A stretch of 64,000 bases of DNA from Gaeumannomyces sp. JS-464 (lineage: Eukaryota; Ascomycota; Sordariomycetes; Magnaporthales; Magnaporthaceae), in contig NGZR01000001.1 of NCBI GenBank assembly GCA_002197995.1, positions 10,664,001 through 10,728,000 on the forward strand, given 5' to 3'. Below, in pieces: positions 11,662-23,350 of the stretch. The notes under the pieces were generated by a model, which worked only from the letters and a program-made list of their open reading frames with translations, had not been told where the DNA came from and ran no database searches. A program made the translations under genes and the position numbers. Positions within the stretch are counted from its first letter, which is position 1. Every line of letters begins with the position of its first letter.

Positions 11662-13524
11662 ATGGACGCGATACTGCTGGGTCTCCGCGCCCGGGCGCCG
11701 CTGCTCGCCGCGGCCACGCTGCTGCTGTGCGCTGCCTGGCTGGTCCCGCGCATCCGGCGCCGGCGCTCGCTCGCCAAGCTGCCGCTGTACGGCACCGAGC
11801 TCGGCGGCTATGGACAGCGCGAGACTGCCTTCCGCAAGCGCGGCATCGAGATCTACCACGACAGCTACCGCAGGTTCAAGGACACCGTGTATCGACTAAC
11901 GACGTCTGATGGTGAGTGCAGCCGGCTGGTCTCGTTATTGCAGCTGCTGATGGCGAACAGGCGAGAAAATCATAATCCCACCAGCGTTTTTGTCGGAGCT
12001 TCGGAACCTCCCAGACCACGAGATCGACAACATCGAGCCTCTAAAGCAGGTTAGGCTGGTGCTAGCATGGAGAGATTCCTGGTCGCCATACTAACAAGCA
12101 TGGCGCCAGGCCCTCGAGTCTCGCTACACTGGCATCATGCACAGGGACCATTCCCGCTTCTTGCCGCATGTCATACGCGCCGATCTGACACGAAATTTGG
12201 GTTGGTATCCGATGCTGCATACTTACTACTGCTGGTGGTGGTGCTGCCGATGCTAACCCATCCAGCCCGTATCAACCCTGCCCTGTGCCTTGAAGTCGAG
12301 CAAACCATCACCAAGGCGTTCCCACCGACAGACGAATGGACATCCCACGCGCTCGAGTCCAAGCTAGCCAACGTGGTCGCCACGGTATCAGGCCACATCT
12401 TTATGGGGCCGGACCGGTGCCACGACCCCGAGTACCTGCATCCGGCCGTTCACTACACCAAGCAGGTCATGACGGCCGTGCGCGCCCTCAAGCTGTGGCC
12501 CAGCTGGCTGCGGCCCCTGGGCAGCCTGTTCACGCCTGAGCTGAGGGGGCCAAGGCCAACCGCGCCCGCTTCAAGCGCTTCCTGACGCCGATTGTCCGCG
12601 AGAGGCGCGAGCGCATGGCGCGCGGGGAGGCCATGCCCGACGACATGCTGCAGTGGATGCTGGCCCGGGCCGAGAGCCGGGGCGTGTCGGACGACGACAT
12701 GGCCCTGATCCAGCTGGGGTTGAGCATGGCGGCCATCCACACGACCACCAAGGCCGTGACGCACATGTTAGTGTGCTGAACCGTTTGGCTGAGCTGCCTG
12801 GCTGGACTGCCTCGCCCTCCTGGTAGGCTAACGTCGTTTGCAGGCTACTCGACCTCGTTGCGCATCCCGACATCATCCCCGCCCTGAGAAGGAGATCAGG
12901 AGGCCACGAGCGAGAACGGCGGGGTGATGACCAACCAAGGCCCTGTTCCAGATGAAGCTGCTCGACAGCGTGCTGAAGGAGTCCAGCGCATAAACCCGAC
13001 CGGCGTTGGGCGCTTCTCGCGCCAAGTCCTGAAGCCCCTGGTGCTGTCTGACGGCACGCTGATCCCGGCCAACACCACCATTGAGTCGCGTACGGCCCCA
13101 TGGCCATGGACCCAGCCGTCTTCCCGAACCCGGAGGTTGGTATAAACGCCAGATAGCAAAGCCAGGCATCCACTGATGTTAAATGACAGGAGTTTGATGC
13201 GTACCGTTCTACCGACTCCGTACAGGCACCGACGCCGCCACTGACAGCGCCTTGGACGTCAAGTCCGGCGCCACGCGGGAGCAGCACCAGTTCGTCTCGG
13301 TCACCAGCACGGACATGGGTTTCGGCTACGGCCGGCACGCCTGCCCAGGCCGCTTCTTCGCCGCCAACGAGATCAAGCTGGTCCTCGCCCGGATGTTGCT
13401 GGACTATGACATCTCCATGCCCGAGGGGCTGACCGGGCGCCACCAGAACATAGTTTTTGGCGCCATCCAGATCCCCAAACCTGACGCGGAGCTCAGGTTC
13501 AGGAAGACGAGGGATGAGTGCTAA
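11662..13524 (+). pseudogene. Cytochrome P450 monooxygenase (ent-kaurene oxidase-like), several indels
   Basis: Haem-thiolate monooxygenase of the fungal secondary-metabolism type; the layout (KLWPSWLRPLGSLFTPEL, IPALR, GRFSRQVLKP) resembles ent-kaurene oxidase-like P450s, from memory only. The N-terminal membrane anchor (LLAAATLLLCAAWLVPRIR) is followed by RRRRSLAKLPLYG. An intron starts at the GTGAGT at 11911; further introns lie near 12048-12110, 12190-12270, 12768-12843 and 13138-13190. The haem motif FGYGRHACPGR is intact at about 13321-13353. The ExxR helix is present as E-S-x-R (about 12976-12990) but is broken by an indel before the Arg. Other breaks are one missing G in the G-run at 12543 and several indels at 12885-12950. 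The stop is at 13522-13524. As written the gene cannot make a P450. Confidence 0.82.
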
Positions 13525-13613
13525 TACGTGTACTTGAAAACGAGACGTGTCTTTCCGCTTCTGTTCATCAAGCTGCAGCTCAGCGATTAGAAAAAAGACC
13601 GCTTTAGCCCACA

Positions 13614-15005
13614 CTATACCTTGATCCATCCATTGGCCCTGTCCTCGGCGTCCTGTTTGTCCTGCAGTTCCTTCTTCTTCTTCAGCGCCGCGGCCTTGGC
13701 TGCCTCCGCTCGATCTCACGCTGCTCTCGCAAGTCAGGGAATTTCTTCCAGCCCAAAGTCTTGCCAAAAAAGCGAAAGTCTGGGGTTTTGTTCATGGCCA
13801 TAGTGATGAGTTCCCGGCAGTTTATGCATGGACCCTCCTGGTATTCATACACATACCCCCGGTAAGCGTCGTCGTAAAACTTCCTCGTACCTGCCTCGCG
13901 CGCCATCCGCGCCGCGTCCAGGTCGAAGAGGAAGTCGCTGTTGAGCGCGAGTCCGCATATGTTCCTGTAGTTGTAGTCCTTGTCGCTAATCCGGCAGAGG
14001 AAGGCGTGGTTAGATGGTTGTCTAGGCAAGGGTGATGGAGGGCCACGTCTGCGCTTACTCCCAGAACATCTCGATAAAGGGATACGTCTCGGCGCAGTTC
14101 CCCCAAGGTGTTTGCGGCCCTTCCTCTTTCCCCTTCTCAAGAGGCTCGGAGCCTCTGGTAACACTAAAGGTAATACGTCCGTCACGTTGCTGCGTTAGCA
14201 CGCGATAGCGTGCGTCCCTGATGACCTCCAGCCAGGTCCCCGTGAGGGCGCGGTCGGCCGAGTGGCCTCCGAGCGAGGCGCCGAGCCTGTACCAGCCGCT
14301 CTTCTCGTCCTAAGTGCACTGGAACATGGCGGGAACGGCGCTATCCCCGTCGGGCCATTTGATGGTGCTGAGCTCGCTGCGCCACTGCGCGTACATGGCC
14401 GTCAGGGGCAGGTAAAAGTTGTACTTGTTCACCTGGCTCGCGTTCGCTGGCCCTAGCAGGCCGAGGAACAGGCCCAGCATGTCGTACTGGTTGAACAGGT
14501 GGATGCCGCCCGACACGAAGCCGTACACGGAGAACTTGGGCCGGTCAAGTTCAGCCTTGGTGCCGTACCAGTTTGGGACGTAGCGACGGCTGATGTGCTG
14601 CGATGGCTGCCGTGACCGGTTGGTGCCGGCTTCGAACTCATTGCCATCAGGGAGACTGCCAGCCGAATTCGTCAATCCAGGAGCGGAGAGTGGAAGAGCG
14701 ACACACCCACCTCAGGCGTTGGATCCATTTTGCCAAGTCCTCGAGCCTGGCCTTGACATTCGGATCGCCCTGTCCCTAGAGCACCGGATTTTCGGCTACA
14801 AGGTTGAGCCACCTGATGATCTAGGCAGATATGAGTTGGCATTTGGTGCAAGCGCCTGCTAACGGCCGTCTCGACTCACCTGGTTCCTGTTCCACGAGTA
14901 CGCCACGCGCATGTCCAGCGAGTTCAGCTCATTGATCTTTTTCTTCCTGTCCTTCTCGACGAAGGCATGGAGCTCTGCTGGCGTTGGGTTTGCTGCGACA
15001 GACAT
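13614..15005 (-). pseudogene. Cytidine-deaminase-fold-like protein, disrupted
   Basis: About 420 residues can be followed from ATG 15005 (MSVAANPTPAELHAFVEKDR) to TAG 13616-13614. Introns: one of about 67 bp after SWNRNQ, one of about 51 bp splitting QRLS/LPDGNEFE (AG at about 14662), and a third starting GTAAGC after the block ending EMFW. The interesting part is WGNCAETYPFIEM, then about 60 residues later GPCINCRELI. A [H/C]-A-E motif followed by P-C-x-x-C is the zinc signature of the nucleotide/nucleic-acid deaminase superfamily, including families shared by fungi and bacterial toxins (for example OTT_1508-like). The rest of the protein is unfamiliar. An in-frame TAG follows NPVL in the second exon, another TAG follows MFQCT near 14310, and a frame change precedes the Lys/Ala-rich C-terminus. 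The deaminase assignment rests on motifs only. Confidence 0.45.
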
Positions 15006-15329
15006 GGTACTGGACCGCCTCGCGCCGCCAAGGTTGCGATGTGCTCTGTCAGTACTGGACTTTCAGCATGCTGTAAGGCAACTATGCACCTTTATTTCGC
15101 TGGTCTAGCTTGTCCCAGCCCCGACAGCCTGCGCTGGCTGGAGTCGGCTCCAGCTGGTGCTAGAGGTTGTCCGGTGGACGATGTACCTGTACATCCCATC
15201 CAATATTGGTTAGCGGCGACACGGAAGCTGCATCTGCAATGCACCTTTCAGCTCGCTGCAGGCCTGGGCCAGGCATGGGCTGGAAAATCGGGCATCGATA
15301 AAGGCATAATGGTGTGATATTATCCATTC
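15006..15329. other. Spacer between subtilase and deaminase-like gene
   Basis: This 324-bp stretch is the 3' flank of the subtilase relic and the promoter of the deaminase-like gene. I recognise nothing else in it. Confidence 0.4.
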
Positions 15330-18070
15330 CTAGTTACTGTAGCGAAGGGTGAAGGGCACTGTTTCCACCGTCTGCCAATCGTCCGGCTTCTCGCTATCTG
15401 GCTCCGCAAAATGCCGGAGGGCACTGATCAGAATGGCATGCCGGCCCTCCTGCACGTGCTTCCCTCCAGCCAGGAACCCCGAAAACTTGATGGAGCTGGA
15501 TGCGTCTTTGGCGAACACCGCACGTGGCGAGCCCCAGATCTGGCCATATGTCCTGCGACCCAACCATTCCGTTCCGTTCGTAAATCCAGTCCCATTCGTT
15601 CTTGACGCGATGATATCGTAGCGCAGGACGCGCGTGCGTGGGAGAAGGGGCGTCACCGTCACCGTCAGGGCACCCGAGGGGTTGCTCGGTGGAGCGTCTC
15701 CCGGCCGCGGCAGCGTGACGACATCTTCTGCGGCAAACGCGGTGATACGAACACGTTTTGTTTGCTAAGGACGAGGGCCTCGCGCATGGAGCCTGCGTTG
15801 CCGATGTATGGAATGCTGGACGTCGCCGTTGGTGCCGTTGAGGGTGATGTAGCCGCTGTAGATGGGCCATCGGCGTCGCTCGACAACCTGGGGCGGGGTG
15901 CAGCGCACGGTGATTTCGGCCTCGGCGCCAGCGGCAACAGAAACCTGATCAGCAGCGAAAGTAATGGCTGCCGGGGCGTCGACCATCACCCGCGGGGCGC
16001 GCGCGAGACGGCCGTCCTCACCCATGGCATAAATGGTCGCTGTCGCGATGTGGCCCAGTTCGTAAATGGCATCAGTGTCGCCGGTGTTCCGAAGCGTCAA
16101 CGTGACCTCGTCCAGACGGTGGTCGCTGTCGTTGAAGGAGATGCTGGGGGCGCTGAGCACGCCCTTGACCTGCACCGCATCCCACAGCTGGATGAGACCA
16201 GCGCCGCCGCCTGCGATGGAGGGCGGAGACCGCGGGGCTGCACCGCTGTGCTGGCGAGGAGGGCCTGCAGTGTCGCGGGGAGAGAACACCGCGGGCCTGG
16301 CGCAGGAGAGCTGCCGAGGCTGCCACGAAAGGCGCAGCCATCGACGTGCCGCTCATCGTGGCGACGCCCTGGCCGTTCTGGAGATACGTAGACATGATGC
16401 TGCCGCCGGGTCCGCCAAAGGTCGGGGCGCTCCGCAGGTCAAAGGTCGGACCCCAGCTGCTAAAGCTCGACACCTGGCCGCCAGTTTTCTCGTTCGTGGT
16501 CCAGACCACCTGGGCTTGGACTTTGATGGTGCTGTCAGGGTGACGCTGATGTTGGAGCCTCCGGCGAGGGCGTCGCGCCACTCCTTTGCGGGCGACGGGG
16601 TTGTCGTCGCCATGAAGGTCTTCAGGTCGTCGTTGACGATGTTGCGGATCCTGAGCAACGTTCTGTCAGCGGCCTGTTGGAGGTTCAAAATGGCGAACCA
16701 TCAGTCGAACTTACACTGCTTCATCTCCCCAGAACATCAGGTGGCTGCCGCCTTTGGCCTTAATGTTCTCTCGCTGGCTTCGAAACAGACATCCGTTCTG
16801 TGGCGTCCGCTCAACCAGAACGAGATATCCCGCCAGGTTCGGCACGCTGTCCGGGATCTTTTGGCACCCAGCCACCGGCGCGCCGTTGCTGACGAAGCTG
16901 TTCAGGTCGATCAAGGGCAAGGTCACTCGATCGGTGCCGTTCACAAACTCGTATCTGCCGGTGAGCAGAGGCGCCCACCCAAACTCCTCCACTTTGCCAT
17001 CGTCAACTACGTACTCGGCCACGGCGTACCACAGATGGCTCCTGGAAGGCGTCAAACGACGAAATCGAGCTCACGAGGCGCGCGTCGGCGGGGGCCACGG
17101 GGTCAAACATTGTCCCGTACTCGCCCGTATTGGCGATGGCCACGAAGACGGGCACGCCGGCCGCGGACGATCCTGGACGCTGTAAGCGACACGAAAGCTG
17201 TCTGGGAGTCCGCCCGCCACGCTGATGGACAGGGTAAGGATGTCGTTGCCGTCGTCAAAAGCGCGCAGCATGCCGGCCGCGATGGTCTCCTCCGTGCCGT
17301 AGCCAAGACAGTCCATGACGCGGTAAGCCCCGAGCCGGGCGTCGGCGCCACGCCGGTGAAGCCGAAGGCGTTGGGACGGGCGCTGATGATGCCGGCCACG
17401 TGCGTTCCGTGTCCGAAGCAGTCCATGGGGTCGTCGTCTGGGCGGGGACGCGGGCGCCTTCGGGGCCCAGGAGCTCGGCGTAGCCGACAGAGTCCCACCC
17501 CTGAGTGACAATGCAGCCGGGCCCGAGGCAGCCGCCCAGGATGGGATGGGTGTAGTCGACGCCCGTGTCGACCACGGCGATGCGCATGCCGCGGCCCGTG
17601 AAACCGGCCTTGTGCAGACGGTCGACCTGCGACATGACGTGTGGTGGATAGGAGTCGTCGGCGGCCCGGCGAGCGCGCTGCGCAAGGGAAGCATCGCCGA
17701 GGCGGGAGAATTTTACGTCGCTAGAGGGCATCGACACAGCCCGAACAGGCCAAACTTGCTTCACGCCGGCTGCGGCGAGGATGGCTGTTTTGTCGCCGAC
17801 AGCGCTGTCCCCGGCATCGAGCACGTCCAAGGAAACGCCATTGAAGATGCTCGAGCTCAGGATGCGCCGTATTCGAGCCGTCACGTTGGCAGAGTCCAGC
17901 GCTTCGGTTAGCTGGCCGGGGGTGACGCCATCGTGGAGCTCGACTACGTAGACTCCCTGGACGATTCCCACGTCTGTCACATTTTGTCGAGCCCAGCGGT
18001 CGACAGGGCTGCGCGCAGAGGCAATGCTGAACACGCTCGCAGCCACGAGTAGACTGAATATTCGGACCAT
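15330..18070 (-). pseudogene. Secreted subtilisin-like serine protease (S8, Vpr-type), frameshifted
   Basis: Start at 18070 with a signal peptide (MVRIFSLLVAASVFSIASA). An inhibitor-I9-like propeptide follows (GVYVVELHDGVTPGQLTEAL). The catalytic triad is complete: Asp in [12 protein letters not shown] (about 17546-17578), His in GHGTHVAG (17391-17414) and Ser in GTSMAAPF (16327-16350). A PA-like insert with LAGYLVLVERTPQNGCLF lies near 16800. After the catalytic domain comes an Fn3-like/C5a-type domain (DEVTLTLRNTGDTDAIYEL) and a C-terminal beta-rich domain ending at 15330. Total length of about 900 residues fits minor extracellular proteases of the Vpr type. At least six frame changes lie between these blocks (for example after GARVPAQ, after FTGVAPT and after YSVQDRP). 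A cell-wall or insect/plant-protein degrading role is inference from the family. Confidence 0.82.
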
Positions 18071-18301
18071 TGCGGGAGCAATCAACAGGCTAGCTTGCGG
18101 GAAAAGGTCGACGCTGGCGCCATGTTGGAGACAGAAAGCGTCTGCTCCTTTCAACGGATGCAGCAGTTGATGAAATCTGGACAAATTCTTGGTGGAGCAT
18201 GGAACCTCGTATTGACGCTGTGGGGAGAGCCGATCCATGCGACCCCTGCGCAGGGGTAATGAGCCTGGCAATCTGGTCGCTGGGACCCGCCAAGGGAGAA
18301 A

Positions 18302-20838
18302 TCAACAAAAATTCAGTTCATTGTTCGAAATGTCGAACTGCGGAAAGGCCGAAGCGTCCAGCTCCAGCCAGTCCGTCGGCGTCCAGTCGTAAAACCCCGC
18401 CGGAAACTGCAGGTCGTTGCTCGACATGACGCTTCCGGCCGTCGTCGCTGTTTCAACGGTTGGACATGCAAAAGGCTGCCGTCGACACCTGGCGCTGTCG
18501 GCGTGTTCTTAGCGGACTGGTGCCTCGCCTCCAAGCGCAACTCCTCGAGGATGACAGTGTACCTCCGGCCGGGGCGTCGGCGAAAATCACGCGAGCGAGG
18601 TGGGCGTGGCAGCGTTCGGCCAGGGCAAAGAGGTGCTCAGGGGCACCCTGTTCCTGGAGCCCTGCGTCAGAGCTCCCAGCAGTTGACTGCTGGATCTCCC
18701 AGACGAAGATCACGGCGATGGCGCAAAAGGTGACGTAGTGGCTCCACCAAAAGGCGTGGAACAGCGACTCGTCGCCCGCGATCGAGTCGACCAGTTCCAG
18801 CGCGGTGCGCGCAGCCTTGAGGCATTCGGCCACCATGGCTCGGCGCGAATTGTGCTGCTCTGCCTCAGTTTGCGACTGTGACCCCTGGCCCTGGCCCTCT
18901 GCCCCGGTTCGCGGCCCTCTGCCCCGGCTCAGGAGGAGAAACGGCCGGGTGGCGTGCATGATGGCGTGGGCGTGGGCGAGCCGCAAGGCCACAGCCTGGC
19001 GGCGGAAGCTGGGCACCAAGCTCGAAGGCCTGACCGCACCCAGCAACGGCGGCAGGGCGGCCCGCCACTGGTGGAGCTGGCCGTCGAATCCCGCCGCAAG
19101 ACGCAGCCGATCCCTGCGTGACGGCGTCGGACCAATAACGTAAACCTCGCGGCAGATGGCGGCAATGATGCGCCCGAGCTTGGCGTGCTGCACCACGGCC
19201 TCCATGGGGCTATCCTCGCCTTGGATGTCTCCCATAGTAATGGTGCCAGCTGCTGGCTCCCCGTGCGGTGTCATGTCCTCGTCGGCGATGGAGTCGGGGT
19301 ACTCCTGGTCGATGTTGTCGTCGTGGAGGTACCGCGGACGGCCCAGGACGACACTGAGATATACGTCGATAGTGTAGAGAACCCAAAAGGTCCGGCGGCC
19401 GCACCGCTGCTGGATATAGTCTGGGCGAGGCCGCGCGGCCGCTGCTCTGCTGTTCCGGCCCGGCTTCCGGTGCAGGCCCAAGGCCGAGACGATTTGGGAC
19501 ACTGTGCCCAGGAGGTACCAAGCCTGGTTGACGCGTGACGTCTGGAGAAGATACAGGACTTGGAGGAGTCGGGCCTGCACGGATTCCAGCTTCGGTAGCC
19601 CTGTTTCGGTCTGAATGAGCCCGGCGGCCAAGGAGAAGCTTATTGCTTGGTGTCAGCTCGCTACTGTCTGATCTGCTTTGGACCTCGTGGGCGACTTACT
19701 ACGGATCGCATTCGCGCAGAACTTCGTCCTCGTCGCATCCTCCCTCGCGCCCGGGCGTCGCGTGCATCGACATCCTCGCCCGCTTCTGGATTGATATCGC
19801 CAGCACGGTCAGCACAATGGCAGCCTTGGCCCCGCCGACCGCATGTTGCAGCGAGCTTCTGCCGGGCTCATGCGTGGTGCTTGTACTCTCGTCCATCTCC
19901 TGCTCCATGGTCCGCAGCCAGCCCTCGGTGGTCTGGCGATGGAGGATGCGATAAGTGACGACACAAGTGTCGAAGTAAAAGGCCATTAGCGACGCAGCCC
20001 CAGGCGGCAGATGCACTCTGCCGCCATCACCCGTCCTGGTCGCTTGCGCGAGCAGAGACGGCGAGTCGAGTATGGGTTTGTCACCAGCTGCCATCAAGGG
20101 CTGGGAGCTGGTCATGGGTTGGACCCCTTCCGCCGCCGTGGCCGAGAAACCGGCAGCGTCCCTCTCGGCCCTCCAGTTCTGCGACAGCAACCGCATGTGG
20201 GCGCGATGCAGGAACGCCAGGCCCGACGTCTGTTCCACGTACTGGCCACCTATCTCGGACGGTTCCAGCTCGGGAGAGCCGCGCCTAGTGACAGGCTCAG
20301 AGGCAGGAGGCCCAAATCCAGGACCGGAAGACGTGTCCATACGAGCCTCAGGCGCGGCGTGCCCCTGATGAGCCGTGGCCTCTAACCTCGGCGCTGGCAC
20401 CGCCGGGCAGGCTGTTGATGCACTGGTCACGACGGGGAGTCTCTGCGGGCTCCACCCTGATACGTCAAGGCCTGGTGCAGTCGAGTGTGAGGGTTCACGA
20501 AGGGCAGGGGCTGGCGCTTGACGAGGAGGAGGCGTGAGAGACGGGCCGGGCGGCGGAGTCGGGGGTCTGCCGCGTGAATAGCTCGCGTCGTAAAGACATG
20601 TCAGGCTCCTTTCGGCGCACCGCGCGCAGGGCATCGTGCCGCTGCATCGCGCCTTTTTCGCCTTGCATGTGTCGCACGCCCGGCTCGCCTTGGGTGCCCT
20701 GCGCGGGTTGCTGGTTGGCTCCGGCCTTTGCGTGGGCGTGCTCAACGCTCCGTCTGTCGAGGCCGCTGTTCGAGACCGCTTTCGGCTGCGGCCGAGATCC
20801 AATACAGTGCTGTCGAAATCCGGCGCCGGGGCTGCCAT
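18302..20838 (-). CDS. Zn(II)2Cys6 transcription factor with fungal_trans domain
   Basis: The start is taken at 20838 (MAAPAPDFDS); the longer upstream frame is low-complexity. The binuclear zinc cluster has Cys at residues 55, 58, 65, 71, 74 and 81 (C-x2-C-x6-C-x5-C-x2-C-x6-C), preceded by basic residues. A Pro/Ser-rich linker follows, then the middle homology region. A 61-bp intron (19639-19699) joins CDP/Y to FSLAAGLIQTE. The second exon carries the typical RRTFWVLYTIDVYLSVVLGRP block. The C-terminus needs two small frame changes (about 18570 and about 18470) to read VILEELRLEARHQ and then DLQFPAGFYDWTPTDWLELD, ending at TGA 18304-18302. Such C-terminal acidic/aromatic tails are typical activation regions. 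It lies between the subtilase and the divergent MFS permease and might regulate either; that is inference. Confidence 0.85.
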
Positions 20839-21470
20839 GGCGGAGTGCCCAAAAACGGAGTTTGTCCGTGAGGCGTGGCAGCAGTGCTGGGGGACAGGAA
20901 TCCGAGCGGAAAAGAAGTCCGGGAACGAGACACTGATTTTTTCACTCCCCGCATTTTGCCAGGTGCGGGGAAATCTTGGCCTGTGCTTTCCGTGGACCGG
21001 ATTCCCGGATTTGCTGTCCATCCTTTGACCCCTGAACGCTTCCCCAAAACCGGATAGCAGATTGCAACAACTGGACAGGCCCCCCGGGCCCAGTTTGGCT
21101 TGGCTGATCCCGGATTCCTGGCTTGGCTCACATTCGTCGGCTGTTCCCCGTGGGGTTACGGCCCATCCTTTCGGTTCACGTTCGCGAAAAAAAATCGAAA
21201 GATGCGTCTTTGAGTGGTGGCTAGTCCGGTCCTGGTTACTGTCCTCGTCCAGGTTTTTGGTGCCATTTTCCTGGCTGCTGGCATATATACCTTGCCAGCG
21301 TCGCTTTCGTTCTTTCTCGAGCAGCAAGACTCCACCGTCAGGTGCTGCCTCCGCACACCTGCAAACCTTCTTTCGTACCTGCAGGTGCTTTCAGGTGAAT
21401 CGACACCTCGTTCAGCCTTAATAATCCAGTCTCACGACCTCGACCCCGCCTCGCCGGGCTTCTTCCGACA
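20839..21470. promoter_or_regulatory. Divergent promoter region, TF and MFS permease
   Basis: This 630-bp stretch separates the divergent starts of the Zn2Cys6 regulator (20838) and the MFS permease (21471). Such regulator-transporter pairs often share control, but I cannot identify a CGG-type binding site with confidence. A TATA-like ATATATA occurs at about 21283-21289, upstream of the permease. Confidence 0.35.
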
Positions 21471-23350
21471 ATGGCGCGTTCCGAGGGCATCACGACCAGC
21501 TGCCCGGGCCGCTCAGAGACCCCAGACGAGAAACCTGCCGTCGCCATGGTGGAAGGACAGCAGAACCCGGGGTCCTGTCCGAAGAGGACGCCCTGTTCCT
21601 AGCAAACTTCCCTCCCGAGGCCAAGAAGAGGGTGATCCGGAAGATCGATGTACGTACATTCTTCCATAGGCTGCGGACCGGACCCGAGATGGCGCATCCA
21701 GCTAACAGGCGGCGGACGCAGCTACGTCTCATCCCGATGCTCATGATCCTCTACCTGATGACTACCTTGACAAGACCAACATTGGTAAGATCAGTCTTAC
21801 GCCACAAGACGCGACCGTATTGCTTACGCGCGGTACACAGGAAACGCAAAGATCGAAGGCCTGCTCGAGAGTCTGCACATGACGGGTGACCAGTACAATA
21901 TCGCGCTCTCCGTCTTCTTCCCGCCGTACATCCTCGCCGAGGTCCCAAGCAACATCATCATCCAAAAGTTCAAACGGCCTTCCACGTACATGGGCATTAT
22001 TATTGTGGCCTGGGGCATAATCATGACCCTCACGGGCATCGTGCACAACTTTGCAGGCCTGGTGGTGGTTCGGTTCCTTCTCGGTCTTTTCGAGTAAGCT
22101 CGCTTTCAGCCTGCCTCACAAGCGTTGTTTTCTGCAAGTTGGTACTGACAGAGCTTTACAGGGCCGGCTTCTTCCCTGGCGCCATCCTGATGATCTCGCA
22201 ATGGTACCTTCCGGACGAGACCCAAAGCCGCATCGCGCTGCTTTACAGCTCCGCCGCCACCGGAGGCGCAGTATCGGCCTACTGGCTTTTGCGATTGCAA
22301 AATGAAAGGGCTTGCGGGCTTGGAAGGCTGGAGATGGGTAAGTTTTGCTGAACGGCGTTCTCCCGTCATTTGCCTAATTTTTTCCCGATTCCGATCTCTC
22401 CCCCTTCCCGGTTCCTTTCACTGTGTAAAAAAGGCGCTAATATCCTTTGACAGATATTCATTATCGAAGGGATTTTAACTGTGGCCGTCGGCGCCGCCTG
22501 CTTCCCGTTGCTAATCGACAAGCCATCACTGTCCCCGCATGGCTCACCCCGACGAGATTCGCTACTTGGAGCTCCGGCAGCTGTCCCGCAATCCGACAGC
22601 ATTTAAAGAAGTCGACGGAGAGCTTGCCCCCAAAAAGCACAGCCACTTTGACAAGCAGGCTCTCATGGCGGCTCTGACGGACTGGAAGATCTACCTCCTC
22701 ACGCTGGGCAGCTGGTCCAACGCGGTGCCCAACTACGCATGAAGTTCACCATGCCTACCATCGTCCGCTCCATGGGCTTCACTTCGGCGCAGGCCCGCTG
22801 ATGACCATGCCTCCGTACATAGTCGGCGCCATCTCGGCCTTTGTGATCTCGGCGCTGGCGGACCGGTGCGGCTGGCGCATGCCTTTCATCGTGGGCCCGC
22901 AGGCGGCCGTCATTACAGCCTTCATCATCCTCTTCACCATGGCGGCCGACGTCAAAAACAATGTTGCCCTGTGCTACTTTGCCGTCACACTCGCCAACGC
23001 AGGCATGTACCCTATTTTCCCGGGCGTTAACGCTTGGAATGTGGCCAACCAGGCGGGTCCAGCCAAGCGTGCGGTCAGCATCGGCCTCCTGGTTTGCACG
23101 GGAAACATTGGTGGAGTGGTGGGCAGCTACATTTACAAAAACGAGGAGGCGCCTCGGTATGTCACCGGGTTTGGCACCTCACTTGCATTTGTAGCGTCGG
23201 GGATAGTTGCCGTCGTGCTGCTCGAGTTTCTTTTGGAAATCCAACAAGCGCAACGCGGCACTTTCCGAGGACGAGGTTCGAAGCAAGTACACCGAGGAGG
23301 AGCTTGAGCTCCTTGGTGACCAGAGCCCGCTGTTTAAATATGCCCTGTAA
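21471..23350 (+). pseudogene. MFS permease, ACS/Dal5-TNA1 type, frameshifted
   Basis: Anion:cation symporter family of fungi (allantoate, nicotinate and related carboxylate uptake) at the plasma membrane. Four introns are clear: 21650-21721, 21785-21840, 22094-22161 and 22338-22453. They join the family block TNIGNAKIEGLLESL, then FFPPYILAEVPSNIIIQKF, RFLLGLFEAGFFPGAILMIS, GWRWIFIIEGILT, FTMPTIVRSMGF and PIFPGVNAWNVANQAG. The C-terminal cytosolic tail NAALSEDEVRSKYTEEELEL ends at TAA 23348-23350. Frame breaks: one G missing in the GGGG run at 21572, one base missing at 21765 (the expected TYLDKTN reads TTLTRPT), and losses near 22268, 22515-22530, 22796 and 23235. Most are single-base deletions in short runs, which makes an assembly artefact possible. 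Substrate cannot be inferred. Confidence 0.85.

Noticed and set aside
16066..17508. Plus-strand frame of 480 codons
   Set aside because: It is antisense to the subtilase catalytic domain, whose three catalytic motifs lie on the minus strand.
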